Assembly: GCF_000149955.1 (NCBI RefSeq)
Contig: NC_030995.1
Coordinates: forward strand, 186,001-250,000
Direction of reading: 5' to 3'
Length of the DNA stretch: 64,000 nt
Origin: Fusarium oxysporum f. sp. lycopersici 4287
Lineage: Eukaryota > Ascomycota > Sordariomycetes > Hypocreales > Nectriaceae
Below, piece by piece: positions 22,701 through 34,500 of this stretch. Position 1 is the first letter of the stretch, and every line of letters begins with the position of its first letter. The position numbers were made by a program, and so were the translations under genes. A model generated the notes under the pieces. It searched no databases, was not told the DNA's origin, and saw only the letters and a list, made by a program, of their open reading frames with translations.

Positions 22701-24304
22701 AAGAGCGATGAGGCGATGAGCGCGGTGCAGGTGTTTGCTATGAGGGCGAAGATCGTTACGCCTGGTGAACCCTTGAGACGCTTCCAGCCGCGCCAGAGAC
22801 ACAGGTTGACTTGCTGCATGTAAGACAGCGTGAAGGGGGACTTGAGGCGCTGGCCCTTAGCTTGCGCGGACTTTTTGTTCTCGCGGAAAGCCTCGGCGCT
22901 GGAACCGTTGAGCGGGTAAAGACTCTTGTAGGTCTCGATATCAGCGCGGACGATCTGATACTCGCGGGATTCCTTCCAGCGCGCGGCGAACTCATCGGGC
23001 GTGCGGGGGACCTTGTTCTCGAAGCCGGGACGGATGACGCGCTCGGCTGGTGCGGTCATGGAGGTGAGGAAGTCAGGCGTTGTTTGACGATCGGGACATT
23101 CGAAGCCGAGATTTATAAAGTACTGCTTCGCTTCGTCTGCGGGGCCGAAGAAGATCTGGCGTCCTTCGTAGAGAACGAGTGCTTTGTCGAAGAGATCGTA
23201 TGCAGACTGGGGAGCCTGGTAGATCGAGACAGCGCATGTCTGGCCGAAGAGTTCAGATTGTAAGCGCAGAGTTTTGCAGAACTCAATCGCGTTGGCAGAA
23301 TCTAAACCGCGGGTTGAGTTATCCCAGCATTGGAAGGGGGCGTTGGAGAGTGTGGCCTCTGCGATGGTCACGCGCTTTCGTTCACCTCCTGAAACACCGC
23401 GGATGTAGTTATCGCCTACTTGCGTGTTGATGGTATGGCTGATGCCGTACATGGCCATGACGACATCGCGCATGTGGTTGCTGTACTGGTTGTGGTCGAT
23501 GTTGGGCGGTAAGTTCTGGGGACATCTCGCGCGCGCGGCGAAGGTGAGTGTGTCGCCGACTGAGAGCATGGGGAAGTGAACGTCGACCTCAGCGGTGTAG
23601 ATAGTCTCACCCTTGTGGTGCTTGTGCATCTCGTGGGCTGGGACACCGTTGTAGTTGAAGTATGTGCTGTCGTCGATGTAAATGCCGTTTGTCTCGCCGG
23701 ACACTGATTTGAGGAATGTAGAGCATCCTGAACCGGGGGGGCCGAGAACAACGAGCATTTCTCCGGCGTTGACGACACCGTCGAAACCACGAAGGATGTC
23801 GATGCGGCGCTTTCCAGCGGTGGGTGAGACGATGTTGCGTGCCATGTTTGGGAGACTGAGCCAGATGTTACCAACGTCCTTTTGGTAATCTGTCTCAGCG
23901 CCGTAGCCAAAGACGTTCATGTCCTGGAAGCAGATACCGCTCTGTCGAAACCCAGAGCCATGCTCGCCCATTGACTTAGCCATGGCTTTCGCCCAAGCCC
24001 TGGCGTTGAAGTTCTCACTGTGCGGGTTAAGGGGTGAATCGGCATCGGCTGCGTTGAAGAGATCTGCGTGGCTGCCATTAAAGTGCGCTGAGGTGTTGGT
24101 GTATTGACGGGCTAGATCGCGGACGATGGAGTGGCGACGGACCATCTCCTCGCTCTGCTCCTGCTCGATCTCATCGTCGCTGGAGCTTGTCTTGTCGTCC
24201 TTGGGAGCAGGCGGTTTCTCGTTCGGAGTGGTGTCCATGTCGACGATGGTGTCGTGGCTGCTGTGCTCTGAGCGTGCCTCACCTGGAAGATGAGAAGCAG
24301 CCAT
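19738..24304 (-). CDS. PDR-type (ABCG) full-size ABC transporter
   Basis: Plasma-membrane drug/lipid exporter of 1,490 residues with (NBD-TMD)2 order. Three exons: 24304-22362, 22316-20555 and 20505-19738; introns of 45 and 49 bp. NBD1: Walker [10 protein letters not shown] at about 188-196, signature VSGGERKRV at about 304, and the fungal-typical degenerate Walker B region ([14 protein letters not shown]). NBD2: Walker [10 protein letters not shown] at about 883, degenerate signature LNVEQRKRL at about 988, Walker [16 protein letters not shown]. Two six-helix domains follow, and the last extracellular loop is Cys-rich (CGEYLQ..., DCRFC). The asymmetric, complementary NBD degeneracy is the PDR hallmark. 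It starts 528 bp from a divergent Zn2Cys6 gene. Azole or phytoalexin export is the usual role in this family; the substrate here is not known. Confidence 0.95.
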
Positions 24305-24832
24305 ACTAGCGAGACTTGAAAGTCTAGCCGTATAAGCTTATATCTGTACCTTGTCAGCTCCCGTAAACTCTGAGCAAGCGAATTTGTTAAGTTACCTACA
24401 GTTTCTGGTTCGAATTAGGAGAATTATTAAAGTTTGTATACTAATGTAAAGGAAGGGATGTAACAAAGATAAAACGTAGTATAGAATAAGAAAGGTGATT
24501 CCGTAATGAGACTGTAGGTTCCTCGCAGGGTCTTAATACCATTGTGACGGGGGTGCTCTCACGCCCGTCGCACCGAAGGGTGTTGTGGATCCGGATTGTC
24601 GATACACGGATCCCGTCGACTCTCCGACCCCGATACCCACTCGGGTCCTGACAAGAGTCCGCCTCTACGAGTGCACCAGAATTGGGGGAGACAAGCGTAT
24701 GCAGCAAATACCCCAGTTCGTCCGCCTCGGACAGAATCTCGTTCCTAGACCGAGATACAAACCATTTTTGGGAATACCTTCATCTTTCTCTGCATTTCGA
24801 TTCGAACGGCTAGTGGCTTATCGTATAACACA
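24305..24832. promoter_or_regulatory. Head-to-head promoter of the ABC transporter and short Zn2Cys6 gene
   Basis: A 528 bp bidirectional spacer. It has CGG/CCG triplets typical of Zn2Cys6 sites, including an everted pair TCCG-CCT-CGGA at 24721-24731 and several GGATCCG-like words at 24586-24625. No canonical yeast PDRE (TCCGCGGA) was seen. Function is inferred. Confidence 0.4.
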
Positions 24833-25250
24833 ATGGCACCCGAACAACAACGACCACCGAGAATTCTAGCTTGTGTGCTATGTCAACAGCGCAAGAAGAA
24901 ATGTGACCGAAAAAGTCCATGTTCTTTTTGCATCAAGGTAAGCTTACACGACACTTTTATAAGATGAAGACTAATGATAGTAGGCGAAAATAGAGTGTAT
25001 TCCGAGTACACCTGCTCCTAAGCGTACTCGTCGCAAACCTACTAAGGAGTTACTTGCGAGATTGGAGAGATGCGAAGAGCTGTTGAAGAGATGTACTTGT
25101 GTACAGAAGAGTTTGATGTATGATGCGCTTGCTACGGGGACAGGGAGCGAGTCGAGTAGTCCTGCTGATAGCAATTCGAGTCCGCCGCCTGAGAGCGAGA
25201 AGACGTCGGTTTCGAGTCCTGATGAGAGGCATCAGGCTGTGTATCATTAA
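24833..25250 (+). CDS. Short Zn2Cys6 DNA-binding protein with coiled coil, no activation domain
   Basis: Predicted 123-residue protein from exons 24833-24937 and 24984-25250, joined by a 46 bp intron. The binuclear cluster is textbook: C-x2-C-x6-C-x5-C-x2-C-x6-C (ACVLCQQRKKKCDRKSPCSFC...), followed by a basic linker (PKRTRRKPTK) and a leucine-rich dimerisation helix (ELLARLERCEELLKRC). A Ser/Pro/Glu-rich tail then ends at TAA (25248-25250). The usual 400-500 residue 'fungal_trans' middle domain is absent. I found no continuation of it downstream, so this is either a natural mini-regulator/repressor or a truncated gene. It is divergent from the PDR transporter and could regulate it. Confidence 0.8.
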
Positions 25251-26736
25251 GTTATTTGGATATGGATGGCGTTTGGGTTGGGGAGTTCATGGCTTCATGG
25301 ACGGTATACCTTTGGAACGGTATAAGTGAACTGGAGGATGGCGTTAAGGAAAACATCTCATGTTGGCATATAGCTGGGAATCACTAATAATCTATCGCTC
25401 TCATTTCGAAATGAGCTCGTATGTATAATACGTGGTGTTGTATCGTATGTCAATAGACCTCACAAAGAAAAGAGAGTTACACCAGACATGTCGTTGTAAA
25501 AAAGCTGGGGGATCAAGAGTCTTCGGTAAATTTCGAGCTCCACTCCTCTTGACAATTGGAGCCCCTAAGCCAGGAGTAGCTTAGTGAGCATCACAGGGCT
25601 GGCGCTTCAATTGGTCAATCGTTTGTTGATGCACCTCCCTGCCGGGCCCATCGAAGAACCCGTCGTGCCCCTAACCGATATGAAAACATGATACGACTTT
25701 ACATCGCATTGATTCTACCAAGAAATTCCATCCATTTCGAGAATCTGCATAGAAGACGCTTTAACGTCATTAGAAACCCAGCAGCTTGGTTCCGTGCACT
25801 CTACTTTTTGATCTCACAGTTTAAAATTCAAGATTTGCGTCCGCCCCGCATCAAGTTATCGGAGTCCGTCTCGGGCCCGTTTCTCCACTTTTCCCGGGTC
25901 CGATTGGATTTTTGCGGGTGAGAAAACATTAATAAAGCTGGTTTTTGCACAACGTGGCAATGCTGTGATTTAATCGCGCTCAGGGGAATATTCGTCATAG
26001 GGAGAATGGAAAGATAACTTTAATTCCGAAACTGCCAATCGTGGCTATGATGTGGTACACCTTTACAGGCCGAATACGAGACTGAGGGCGTTGTTGTTGA
26101 CTCGATCGCTCCGCCTAGATTACGCACAGCTTGATTAGCAATCTTTTGAAATGCCGCATACGTTTTGCGCTGTATATTTGAGGGAGATCGAGGCTGTGGT
26201 TCGATGTTTGAGTTCGAGGTAAGAGGCGCGACGCAGGCATCACCTATCAGCTGGGCAAAACAACACTCTCAAACCACAATTTAGTCAGCATATCAACCAC
26301 CTACGCAATCGCTCAAGATCAGCTCGTCAGCTTATCATATTTTCAGGTTTGAGTATGTTTAAGTCCTGGCATGTTCAAGGAGTAGATACTAGAGGCCTCG
26401 GTACTGCCGAGGTATCTAAGCTTGAGCACCAGTTTCTCTATCATCTTCATCTTCAGGTAGTACAGGAGCATGTTTCAATCTACTATTATCTCACTTGTGG
26501 TAGGAATAGGCTTATGAAATCGGTGATAGCCAAGCAACGATGGCAAAAGGTCGAGATATACAACCTCACACCGCGCTGAACTCACGAAGTTTAGTGACAT
26601 ACAGGTCTCCGTTTATTGTGTGGCGTTACTTAACTAGTTCCCTCATCTCATCCGAAAGTGACTCGCATAAAACAGTTGCAGCTAGTTCTTGATACATAAA
26701 ACTCAGCCTAAACAATTCACAACAGTGTACCGCAGA
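25251..26736. other. Intergenic region (1.5 kb)
   Basis: Two open frames of about 76 codons (25688-25921, 26349-26579) have no recognisable features and I do not call them. A small imperfect stem (CCTCGG at 26396-26401 with CCGAGG at 26407-26412) lies in the second half. No remnant of a larger regulator domain was seen. Confidence 0.45.
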
Positions 26737-27672
26737 TCAACTCTCTTCAAGTGGAGTCCACCGACTCTTCTCAACATCTTCCTGGATTCGTTTAGCAATT
26801 TCAGGAGAGGCTTCAGAAAAGTGATTTATATCGTCCAACCATTTCTCTTCCTCCTTTGTACTAGGCCTACCAAAGGCAGCATTGCGGTAAGGATAGCGAC
26901 CAAATCGCGCGATGATAGGCCAGTGAGCGTCCAGGATCATGCACCACCAGTACGTCCAAGCTGCCATACTGATAGCACCCTCATCGTCTTTTGGTGGGCT
27001 CTTGACAACCTCTCTTATGAAAAGCAGATCATCTTTCAGTGTCATATCCCTTGACTCCCCGTGCGGATCTTTTGTTCCCGTGTATTCTTCAACAGCTTGA
27101 CGTAAATCGTTTGATAACTCCAATCCAATCTCTTGACTCCCTAGATCTTCGGCATGAAGAAAAGGGGCAGCCCACATGACTTGCGTCGAAACCCAGTAAC
27201 TGAAACTAGTAACGCCTACATCATTCTTCCACCTCTGCCATGAATGCGGACGTAGATGATGAGGTAGTGCATACCACTGTCCAGCAAGACGTCTTGCCAA
27301 AGGTCCAAAGTATGCAACCTGCCAACGAGCTTCGATTTCAGTTAGGAGGATTCTCGATGCTTGGTCAAGAAGCAACTGAAGTCCGAAGCATTGTTGCGGG
27401 AATTCTGAGCAAGATGGCTCTGGGAGAAAGGACATGAGGTCCAGTTCTATAGGAGTTGGAAGTGCGCCATTGTGACTGAGGTGACTGAGTGCTATAAGTG
27501 CATCTCTTGCTTTGTTTTCTTGGCATACTTTCTTGAAGTTTGTGCTGAAGGCGTCTGACTGGGCAATAGTAAAGTCAAGATCTTCGGTTTTGGAATAAGG
27601 AAGATAGGCATCCGTGAGCTGCATTAGCAGATCGGGAGTGATTAGTGACTTCACAGAGGTGTGGTTTTCCAT
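26737..27672 (-). CDS. DUF924-like protein
   Basis: About 311 residues from the ATG at 27672; the frame stays open to 27801 with an earlier ATG. I prefer 27672 because the upstream segment contains a plausible 5'UTR intron (donor GTAAGC near 27762) and reads as non-protein. The C-terminal half matches the DUF924 (PF06041) style: DAHWPIIARFGRYPYRNAAFGR followed by STKEEEKWLDD. The upstream sequence has the helical LLLDQASRILL segment equivalent to the family's LDQFPRN. DUF924 proteins are all-helical, TPR-like and of unknown function. The N-terminal half is divergent. Confidence 0.75.
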   Translation of the reverse strand: MENHTSVKSLITPDLLMQLTDAYLPYSKTEDLDFTIAQSDAFSTNFKKVCQENKARDALIALSHLSHNGALPTPIELDLMSFLPEPSCSEFPQQCFGLQLLLDQASRILLTEIEARWQVAYFGPLARRLAGQWYALPHHLRPHSWQRWKNDVGVTSFSYWVSTQVMWAAPFLHAEDLGSQEIGLELSNDLRQAVEEYTGTKDPHGESRDMTLKDDLLFIREVVKSPPKDDEGAISMAAWTYWWCMILDAHWPIIARFGRYPYRNAAFGRPSTKEEEKWLDDINHFSEASPEIAKRIQEDVEKSRWTPLEES

Positions 27673-27931
27673 TATGAGATATCCTTTCCTGGAGGATATG
27701 TTTGGTGATAACTTTGAGTGAGATGATACTTGTTGACTTTGTGATATCAAGAGGGGGCTTACATGTTGCTGGAAAAGGAAGGTCACACTCGAAGTCAGCA
27801 TTTCAAAAGCATATCGGATTGGCACAAAACCCTTACTTCAGATATCACAAAAATGAAATTCCATTTATCTGGCAGGGATAAAGTCAAAAAAAGAGATGCC
27901 TCGCTATTGCTCGCAATCGTTTTATAGGAAC

Positions 27932-28014
27932 AGCCCGATGCGGGGGTCGAACCCGCAACCTTGAGATCACGTACTCGTAAGAGTCTCACGCTCTACCGAT
28001 TGAGCTAACCGGGC
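27932..28014 (-). tRNA. tRNA-Lys(CUU) with a 10-nt intron
   Basis: Complete cloverleaf on the minus strand: the acceptor GCCCGGT pairs with ATCGGGC, A box TAGCTCAATCGG, B box GGTTCGACCCC, T stem GCGGG/CCCGC. Anticodon stem TGAGA/TCTCA with loop CTCTTAA gives anticodon CUU. After the base 3' of the anticodon, ten extra bases (CGAGTACGTG) interrupt the loop at the standard tRNA intron site. The mature tRNA would be 73 nt with a U discriminator, as in yeast tRNA-Lys(CUU). A run of T on the minus strand (27886-27892 as A on plus) lies about 40 nt downstream and could be the Pol III terminator. Confidence 0.95.
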
Positions 28015-28454
28015 GTGGCTCTGATTGGTTGAGAGCAGCTGCTCAGGTTTGGCGTTAAGATTATCGCGATACTGAATTGTACCGTAATTCAGGTGGTGGA
28101 ACAGTGTATTTGTATGCTTGGATGACTGTCATAAATTCACTTAATGACAGCTGCTTCTCAGGATCTCTGTGGGTGCACTTGAAAGGATTACTATGCGTTG
28201 AGGGAAATTATTTCCATGTCTCAGCGCGATGAAAACATTCAGGTTACTTCAGCGTCAAATTAACAACAAAAGCCAAGGGCTTTAAACTACATGTTCTGGA
28301 TGTTCATTATTTCTCAAACCCCGTTCGATTCCCAAGTTAGTTAATTCAGTCCACAATATTGCCCACTGAATCAACTATTCACTGAGAAATCTTACATCGC
28401 TATACTGAACGTTATATCAACAGTGCTTACCCTGTACCAACACCGGGCATCTCG

Positions 28455-28470
28455 AGGCCTGAATGAACAC
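28455..28470 (+). repeat. 16 bp direct repeat, left copy
   Basis: AGGCCTGAATGAACAC, identical to 29134-29149. The two copies flank a 663 bp GC-richer segment. Confidence 0.8.
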
Positions 28471-28597
28471 GCAACTCTCCCCTGTAAAAATTCTTTCTTG
28501 GCACGCACTGTTAGTGCCGTGTTAGGAGCGGGATTTTCTGCAGGCCACGCGACCACACAAAACTGCGGGGATGCTATCGGCTCCCTAACAGCAGTTT

Positions 28598-28990
28598 TCA
28601 GAGAAGGAATTTTGGAGAGTTCGCCTTCTCTGACAACACCTTTGTCGGATCTAATGGCGGCACCTCAGAACCAGAACGCCTTAGATATCGGAGGACGATG
28701 CCCATGGCATCGGTAGCGACATCCTCCCGATCAACGACGCCGATTGCGATGGGTTTTTCTCCTTTGAAGGCAAGCCGCACCGTCGGCCTCTGATTCCTTC
28801 CCGAGGTTTTTCCCTGCCGCCGCGACAGTCGACTACGAGCTACAACTTGGTTACTGGAGATTGTGGACTGCGTCGGCAGATGTAGTGATGCGCGAGAGAA
28901 TTCTGGTCGGTGGAAAAAGTTCGACAATAGATTGCCCCCGAACCCGCTGACGGGTGACGGGCTTGAGAAATACAGCACCTTTTGTGCCAT
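28598..28990 (-). CDS. Possible small hypothetical protein (weak)
   Basis: 130-codon ATG-initiated frame in a locally GC-richer segment. It is basic in the middle (RLSRRQGKTSGRNQR) and has no motif, signal peptide or helix that I recognise. It lies between the two 16 bp direct repeats. It could equally be a chance frame, since a 97-codon frame overlaps on the other strand. Confidence 0.2.
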   Translation of the reverse strand: MAQKVLYFSSPSPVSGFGGNLLSNFFHRPEFSRASLHLPTQSTISSNQVVARSRLSRRQGKTSGRNQRPTVRLAFKGEKPIAIGVVDREDVATDAMGIVLRYLRRSGSEVPPLDPTKVLSEKANSPKFLL

Positions 28991-29102
28991 TGGTATGCTG
29001 GATGGTGAAGGAAGCGGGGTTTCCCTGTACCTAGCTAGCTCAGCACGTCTTTTGCTCCAGTAGGAGATCTGGCTTCGTTACAGCCACCCAGACGAAAAAT
29101 AT

Positions 29103-29133
29103 ACAAACAAACAAACAAACAAACAAACAAAAA
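29103..29133 (+). repeat. (AAAC)n microsatellite
   Basis: About six tandem CAAA units followed by a short A run. It abuts the right copy of the 16 bp direct repeat. Confidence 0.9.
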
Positions 29134-29149
29134 AGGCCTGAATGAACAC
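29134..29149 (+). repeat. 16 bp direct repeat, right copy
   Basis: Identical to 28455-28470; see that entry. Confidence 0.8.
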
Positions 29150-31554
29150 CTCCCATCATACTTCCGCTGAAGACATTTAAGCTCAGTTTACTCCAGACCT
29201 GTCGCCGCCATCGATTGGCCGAGGAAGCGAATGAATCGCGATCAGTAGTATACACATCAAGCCACTATTTTAAAGTGCGGTTCGTTTCCGTTCAATACCC
29301 GACAAGAATGGTTAGCGTCAATTTTGTCGCATTCCCGAGTGAAATCCCCGTAATCAGCCTCATTTGACATGTAACATAACCTTATCTCAAACTTTAGGCC
29401 CGAATCTTTTTTACTTACCCTGGCTGAAGTGGCGTTGAATGCCTGATCTGCTGCCCGGGTTAAGCTGGCAATGGTCTTTACTGTTGAGACCTCTGAGAGC
29501 AGTTGGTCCCCTTCGACGGTGAATCTACGCGCCGCTAAGAAGATATATTCATCAGGGAGTTACAGCTAGATACTGTACTGGCTTCAAAGTATTCTTCCGT
29601 CCTAAGAAAGGTGTTCAATCTAGAGAAGTCATCTCCTTCCGTGTATGTCCAGCTTGAGCTTAATCAAGATCTGTGATATGTGATTCCACATGATCTGGAG
29701 CCAAGAGAGTTCCTATTGGTGGTAGTCAAGATCAGATTACTGGGACAAGGATAAGGTTTCGATCAGGCATCAGAAAGCGGATGGTGAATGGTGAATCTGA
29801 CAGGGGAATTTCAACAAGAGCCGGGTACTTGGAGCTCACGCCTCAATGCTTCAGCACCAGATCATGTCATTATACTCGACAATTCTTTGTACGAAATGAC
29901 CAATTTACTTACAAAATTGTTGTACCGATGGACGTCACAACAGTCTCACTCAAGATGATTCTGCTTTTATTGCATAGCAACGAGGCTTGGCATACACCAT
30001 TTAGGCCAGTAGAAGCTCATATTGCCAAGACTGAGACAAAAGATCGACGCTGATCCGGGCCACTCGGATGCCAAGAATGTTGAACACGGATGAGACTTAG
30101 TCCTGATCTAGACTTGTGATTGAGTATAGATGATCTAGACTGTGAATTGGGAGAGGAGTATCTAGTCTGTTCCCCGTGTTGTTTCCAGGTGCGCAAAGAC
30201 GTTGGTCGAGTCGAAGATAGTCGGGAGTAGTCGAGAATTTCGGGGTTATGAATGTCCTAATATAAGTTATCCCAGGAAATGGTAATGTCTAGGAAGTCTC
30301 AAGAGATGATTTCATATTGCATCACATTATGTCAATATCCTCCGAAAATGGACTTTTGTGTAACACAACCTCATAAGACCCTGAGCAGCCATTGGCTATT
30401 TCCGGTCACTTATCACAATCTCTAACGTCACGGTCTTGATCCTTATTGAGATCAGTCACAGATCGACTAGACGGACGCGGCCAAATCTCTCCGGGACTAG
30501 CCAAACAAAAACGTCCGTTGGCGCGACGGTGGAGCTTTGACTCATCCTTGTGTAACCTCATCTTAAAAGTCACAGACAGCCTGGAATGTGCTGGTGAATA
30601 AAGTTATGCACTCTGGGCGGCCGCCAGACTTCAGCTACACTTTGATTTGGTACGTGAAGCTGAGAGATAGGTGAGTTTAGGGCTTTGGGCTAGCAGTTGA
30701 CGTGTTAGATAAGCTTCTGTCAAAATCGTAGCTTGGTGGGCTAAGGATCTGGTTTCCGCAGTGGAGTAGTTAGTGTAACGTCAGGTGTCCAAGCTGTGTG
30801 AGACATTACTACGCATGTCCACCTGCCAGCATCTGAATCAATCTCAAGTCTCGACTTTCATTGATCGGTCTAAATAGTGTTTTTATAATGCCTTGTTCCG
30901 TGTGAGATGAATGATATATCATATTGTAAATGATCTACGGTTATCCCCAGAGACAGCTTGCTATATCCATCCATTCCACCGCCACTTACATACGATCTGC
31001 ACATCATCTGCATTAAGGGTATTAGACTTCAACGTTGGTGGAAGTCCTGAACGGGACCTTGCATACACGCCCAGGCACACAGGCACAAATCCCACTTCAT
31101 AAGCTCTCACTGGCTGCGTTGCTTTCACTCCACAAGACAATGCCAGGTGGTCCTCTTTTCAACAACAGCATTCCAGCTACAACACCCTGAACCAACAGGC
31201 TCTTGAACCGGAGTGTCTCTTACACAATGCCTCTGCAGGAACGTGCTTGACCGGATGGAAAACGGCATCGATCCGCTGCGGGTGTGGCAGCCCTGGCATG
31301 AAGGCTTCCGCCTCAGCAACCCAAATTCAGCCTGACAATGGTCTTTGTACGCACGAGATTTCTGTATCATGATTACACCCGAAAGCACAGTCTGAATGCG
31401 GATATGGGGGACTGATCAGCAGTTTTATAATCCTCTGGTAGCTCTCACCCGTGATCTTGTCGCGCGTGTTGCTTCAACATAGGCAACTTACCTTGCGCGT
31501 ATACGATTCTTATCTCTCATTTACTTTTAATGCACGATTAATAAACCGCTTACA

Positions 31555-34500
31555 ATGCGGCCTTTGTACCAGGTGCTCAGCCACCTACTCTTCGCCAGCC
31601 TAACGCGTGCCCAGTTTGGGGTTCAGAATGATAGGTCAGTCCTCGGTATTAACAATGAGTTTTCAGGTGTTTGTTACACATATGTTTCGGTCTATCCAGT
31701 CCTTGCCGATCCCGATTATATCACCATCACAAAGCCCTACAGAGGCTCAGTAACAACGCAGTATACTGTTCCACCGCAGGGCGATGAGCCTGGTATTGTT
31801 ATTGTTGAACAGCCAGGCGGTTCTTCGGCGCCGGAGAATGTAGTCATACCTGCGACGGATGATAGGTCTTATGTTATTATTATTAGACCGCATTCAGGGC
31901 CGAATCGAATTTCTGCGCCTATTACGCAGGTTGTTCCGCCGAGAAGTGGACAGCCCGGGCAGATTATTATTGAGACGCCGGAGACGCGGATTGGTGATGC
32001 GACGCCGGGTGTGTTGCAGCCTCTTACGCTTGAGCCGAAGGAGTTGAGTGGTTATGTGACGGTTCTTCAACCACTGACCGGAACATTGGCGTCGCTGCAA
32101 CTAATTACGATTTCACCGACTGGAACAAACCGTGGATCGGTCATCATTAATGTCCCGACATCAGCACTCAATGGGGGAAGCCTACAAGGCCTTACTATCG
32201 AACCTGCACAAGATGGCGATTATGTCACTGTGATTGAACCGGCGGGTACAGCCTTCAGAGGAACTGTCCCAATTCGACTAACAGTACCACCGAGCAATGG
32301 AAACCCTGGTACTGTTATCATCCAAACACCTGTACCAGGAACTCTGAGGCCATTGGCCCTTGAGCCTCTGACCCCTCACACGCTGGGTGCTTTGGGACTC
32401 GCTGGTCAAACGATCACTCTTCAACCTGCCGATGCAACCGGCTATGTGACTATCATCGAGCCGGCCGAAGGAAGCGTCACACCAACAGCACCTATCCGAA
32501 CTACCATTCCACCGACTGGTACCAAGCCCGGAACTGTACTCATTCAAACACCACCGGGTTGGAATGACGGGGGAGATGGCACGGCTTTCCAACCGACACG
32601 AACTCGTCCGCAAGGTTCGGTATCTTATACGACCATTACTCGTGGTGTACCCATGGGACTTGGTGGCTCAGGAAGCGGCTCTGATGGTGGGTCAAATGGA
32701 GGATCAGGGTCTGGTGATGGCTCTGGCGATGTTCAGGGCCAGCCAGGGCAAGGTGGCGACGATGATTCAGGACCGCGACAGACACTTACTATTCCACCTG
32801 AGGGCGGAAACCCCGGTACTGTCCTTGTTCTGACGCCTGAAGACCCCAATAACCCGCAGACTGGTAATGACGGCGATGGCGACAATGGTGCCCAAGCTAC
32901 CGGGGGATCTAGTGGTGAAAGCCAAGGTGGTTCAGGTGGCGGTTCAGGCTCATCGAGCGGCGGAAATGGCCAGAGTGGAAGTGGAGGGAGCTCCAACAAT
33001 GGGGGATCTGGAGGTGGATCCAACGGCGGGAGTGGTAGCTCACCTGGACAAGGAGGCAGCTCCAGCAATGGGGGTTCCTCTGGAACTAATGACGACCCTG
33101 CAAAAGGCGGTGTTCAGGGTTCCGGCTCTGGATCTGGAGGCGATGATGGTGACGGTGCATCAGGCAACGGAGGATCCTCAGGGTCAAACAATGGTAATAA
33201 TTCTGGCAACGGCGGATCATCAAGCTCTGGTGGATCTGATACCGCCGGAAGCGGTGGCTCGGGAGGAACCCAAGGCGGAGCTCAAGGTGGTTCTGACAGT
33301 GAGGGTGGCCAGGGTGGCAGTGGTACACGATCTGCTGGCTCTTCTTCAAGCACCAAGGGCGCTTCTAGTGGTGGTTCTGGAGGTAACGATGGACCAACAT
33401 CGGGAGATACTGAGTCTGAAGGCGGTGGCTCAGAGGGCGGCTCGGATTCTGGCAATGGAAGCACTGGTGGTACTGGATCGACTTCTGGCGGTAAAGGCTC
33501 CAGCGGAGATGGAGACGGTGACACTGGATCAGGAGGAAACAATGCTGGAGGAGGAGCAAATGGTGGTTCGGGTCAGTCATCTTCATCGCGAAGAGGAAGT
33601 AATTCTGGCCGCTCAAGCAGTCGAGCACCAATCGTTCGAACATCGCCTTCGACCTACGTTGTTACATCCAGCAGCACTGTATTCACCATTACCGCTGATG
33701 TCGTCGAGACTCTCACCAATGTCGAACCTCAGAGGACTCGTCGATCAACCATCAGCGGCCGTCTCACAGCTGGGGTCGAAGGGCTAGGTGGCGGTGGAAC
33801 TGCAGCTACCGATAGAACGACATTCAGACGCCCTTCAAACAGCCGGTCTACAGGGTCTGCAGCCGGTACTGCTGGCGGAGCTGCTTCTGGAGTCGAGTCT
33901 GATTCCCCACAAACTACACAGGCTCCTGGAAGTCCTTCAAGTACTAGACGAGCTGGTGCTTCATCAAGCTCGGGTTATACTGGTACAGTAGACACGCGCG
34001 TTCGTCCTGGAGGTAGTGGTCTGAGCTCTACACGCAGCAGGACTTCGACTTCAGGACAAGTTTCTCGAACTTCAAATGGAGAGACTACTATTGTCGATAG
34101 TGGTCCTGTCGTAACAAATGATCCTGGCTCTGATGCAGAGGAAGCTACGTCATCTGTCGGAAACGCTGCCCAGAGCTCATCTACCCGCTCGGCCCAAAGG
34201 TCAAGTGCCTCTCAATCCACTAGTGTGCAAAGGCCTATTGCAGCAACTTCTTCGTCAGATGCTCGTTTCACTGCGAGACCTGCTGTCATATCGACTAACC
34301 CTGATGATGATGAAGCTGGAGGAACATCGCAGGCCTCACAGAGAAGTAGCAGGGCTACTAACTCAGTATCGGGCGTTGTCGAAGGTGAACCTGGATCAAC
34401 TGCGGCAGGGAACGGCGGTGCCGCTTCGGGAAACGATGAGGCGACATCACAGGCGTCACGAGCTTCCAGTGGATCACAGTCAACCAGCGCTGTTGGCATA

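Larger units (their letters stand above)
28015..31554. promoter_or_regulatory. Long gene-poor region upstream of the giant surface protein gene
   Basis: 3.5 kb with only one weak open frame (28598-28990, minus). It contains an (AAAC)n microsatellite at 29103-29133, a perfect 16 bp direct repeat (28455-28470 and 29134-29149), and short GATCTAGACT repeats near 30105-30150. A TATA-like TTTATAA lies at 31424-31430, about 125 bp before the ATG. The size resembles the very long promoters of yeast flocculin genes, which is analogy only. No further gene or RNA was recognised. Confidence 0.4.

Noticed and set aside
32867..33787. 306-codon plus-strand frame inside the Gly/Ser region
   Set aside because: It is a frame-shifted shadow of the GGSG-coding DNA. 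The sense frame is continuous through it and has the domain logic.
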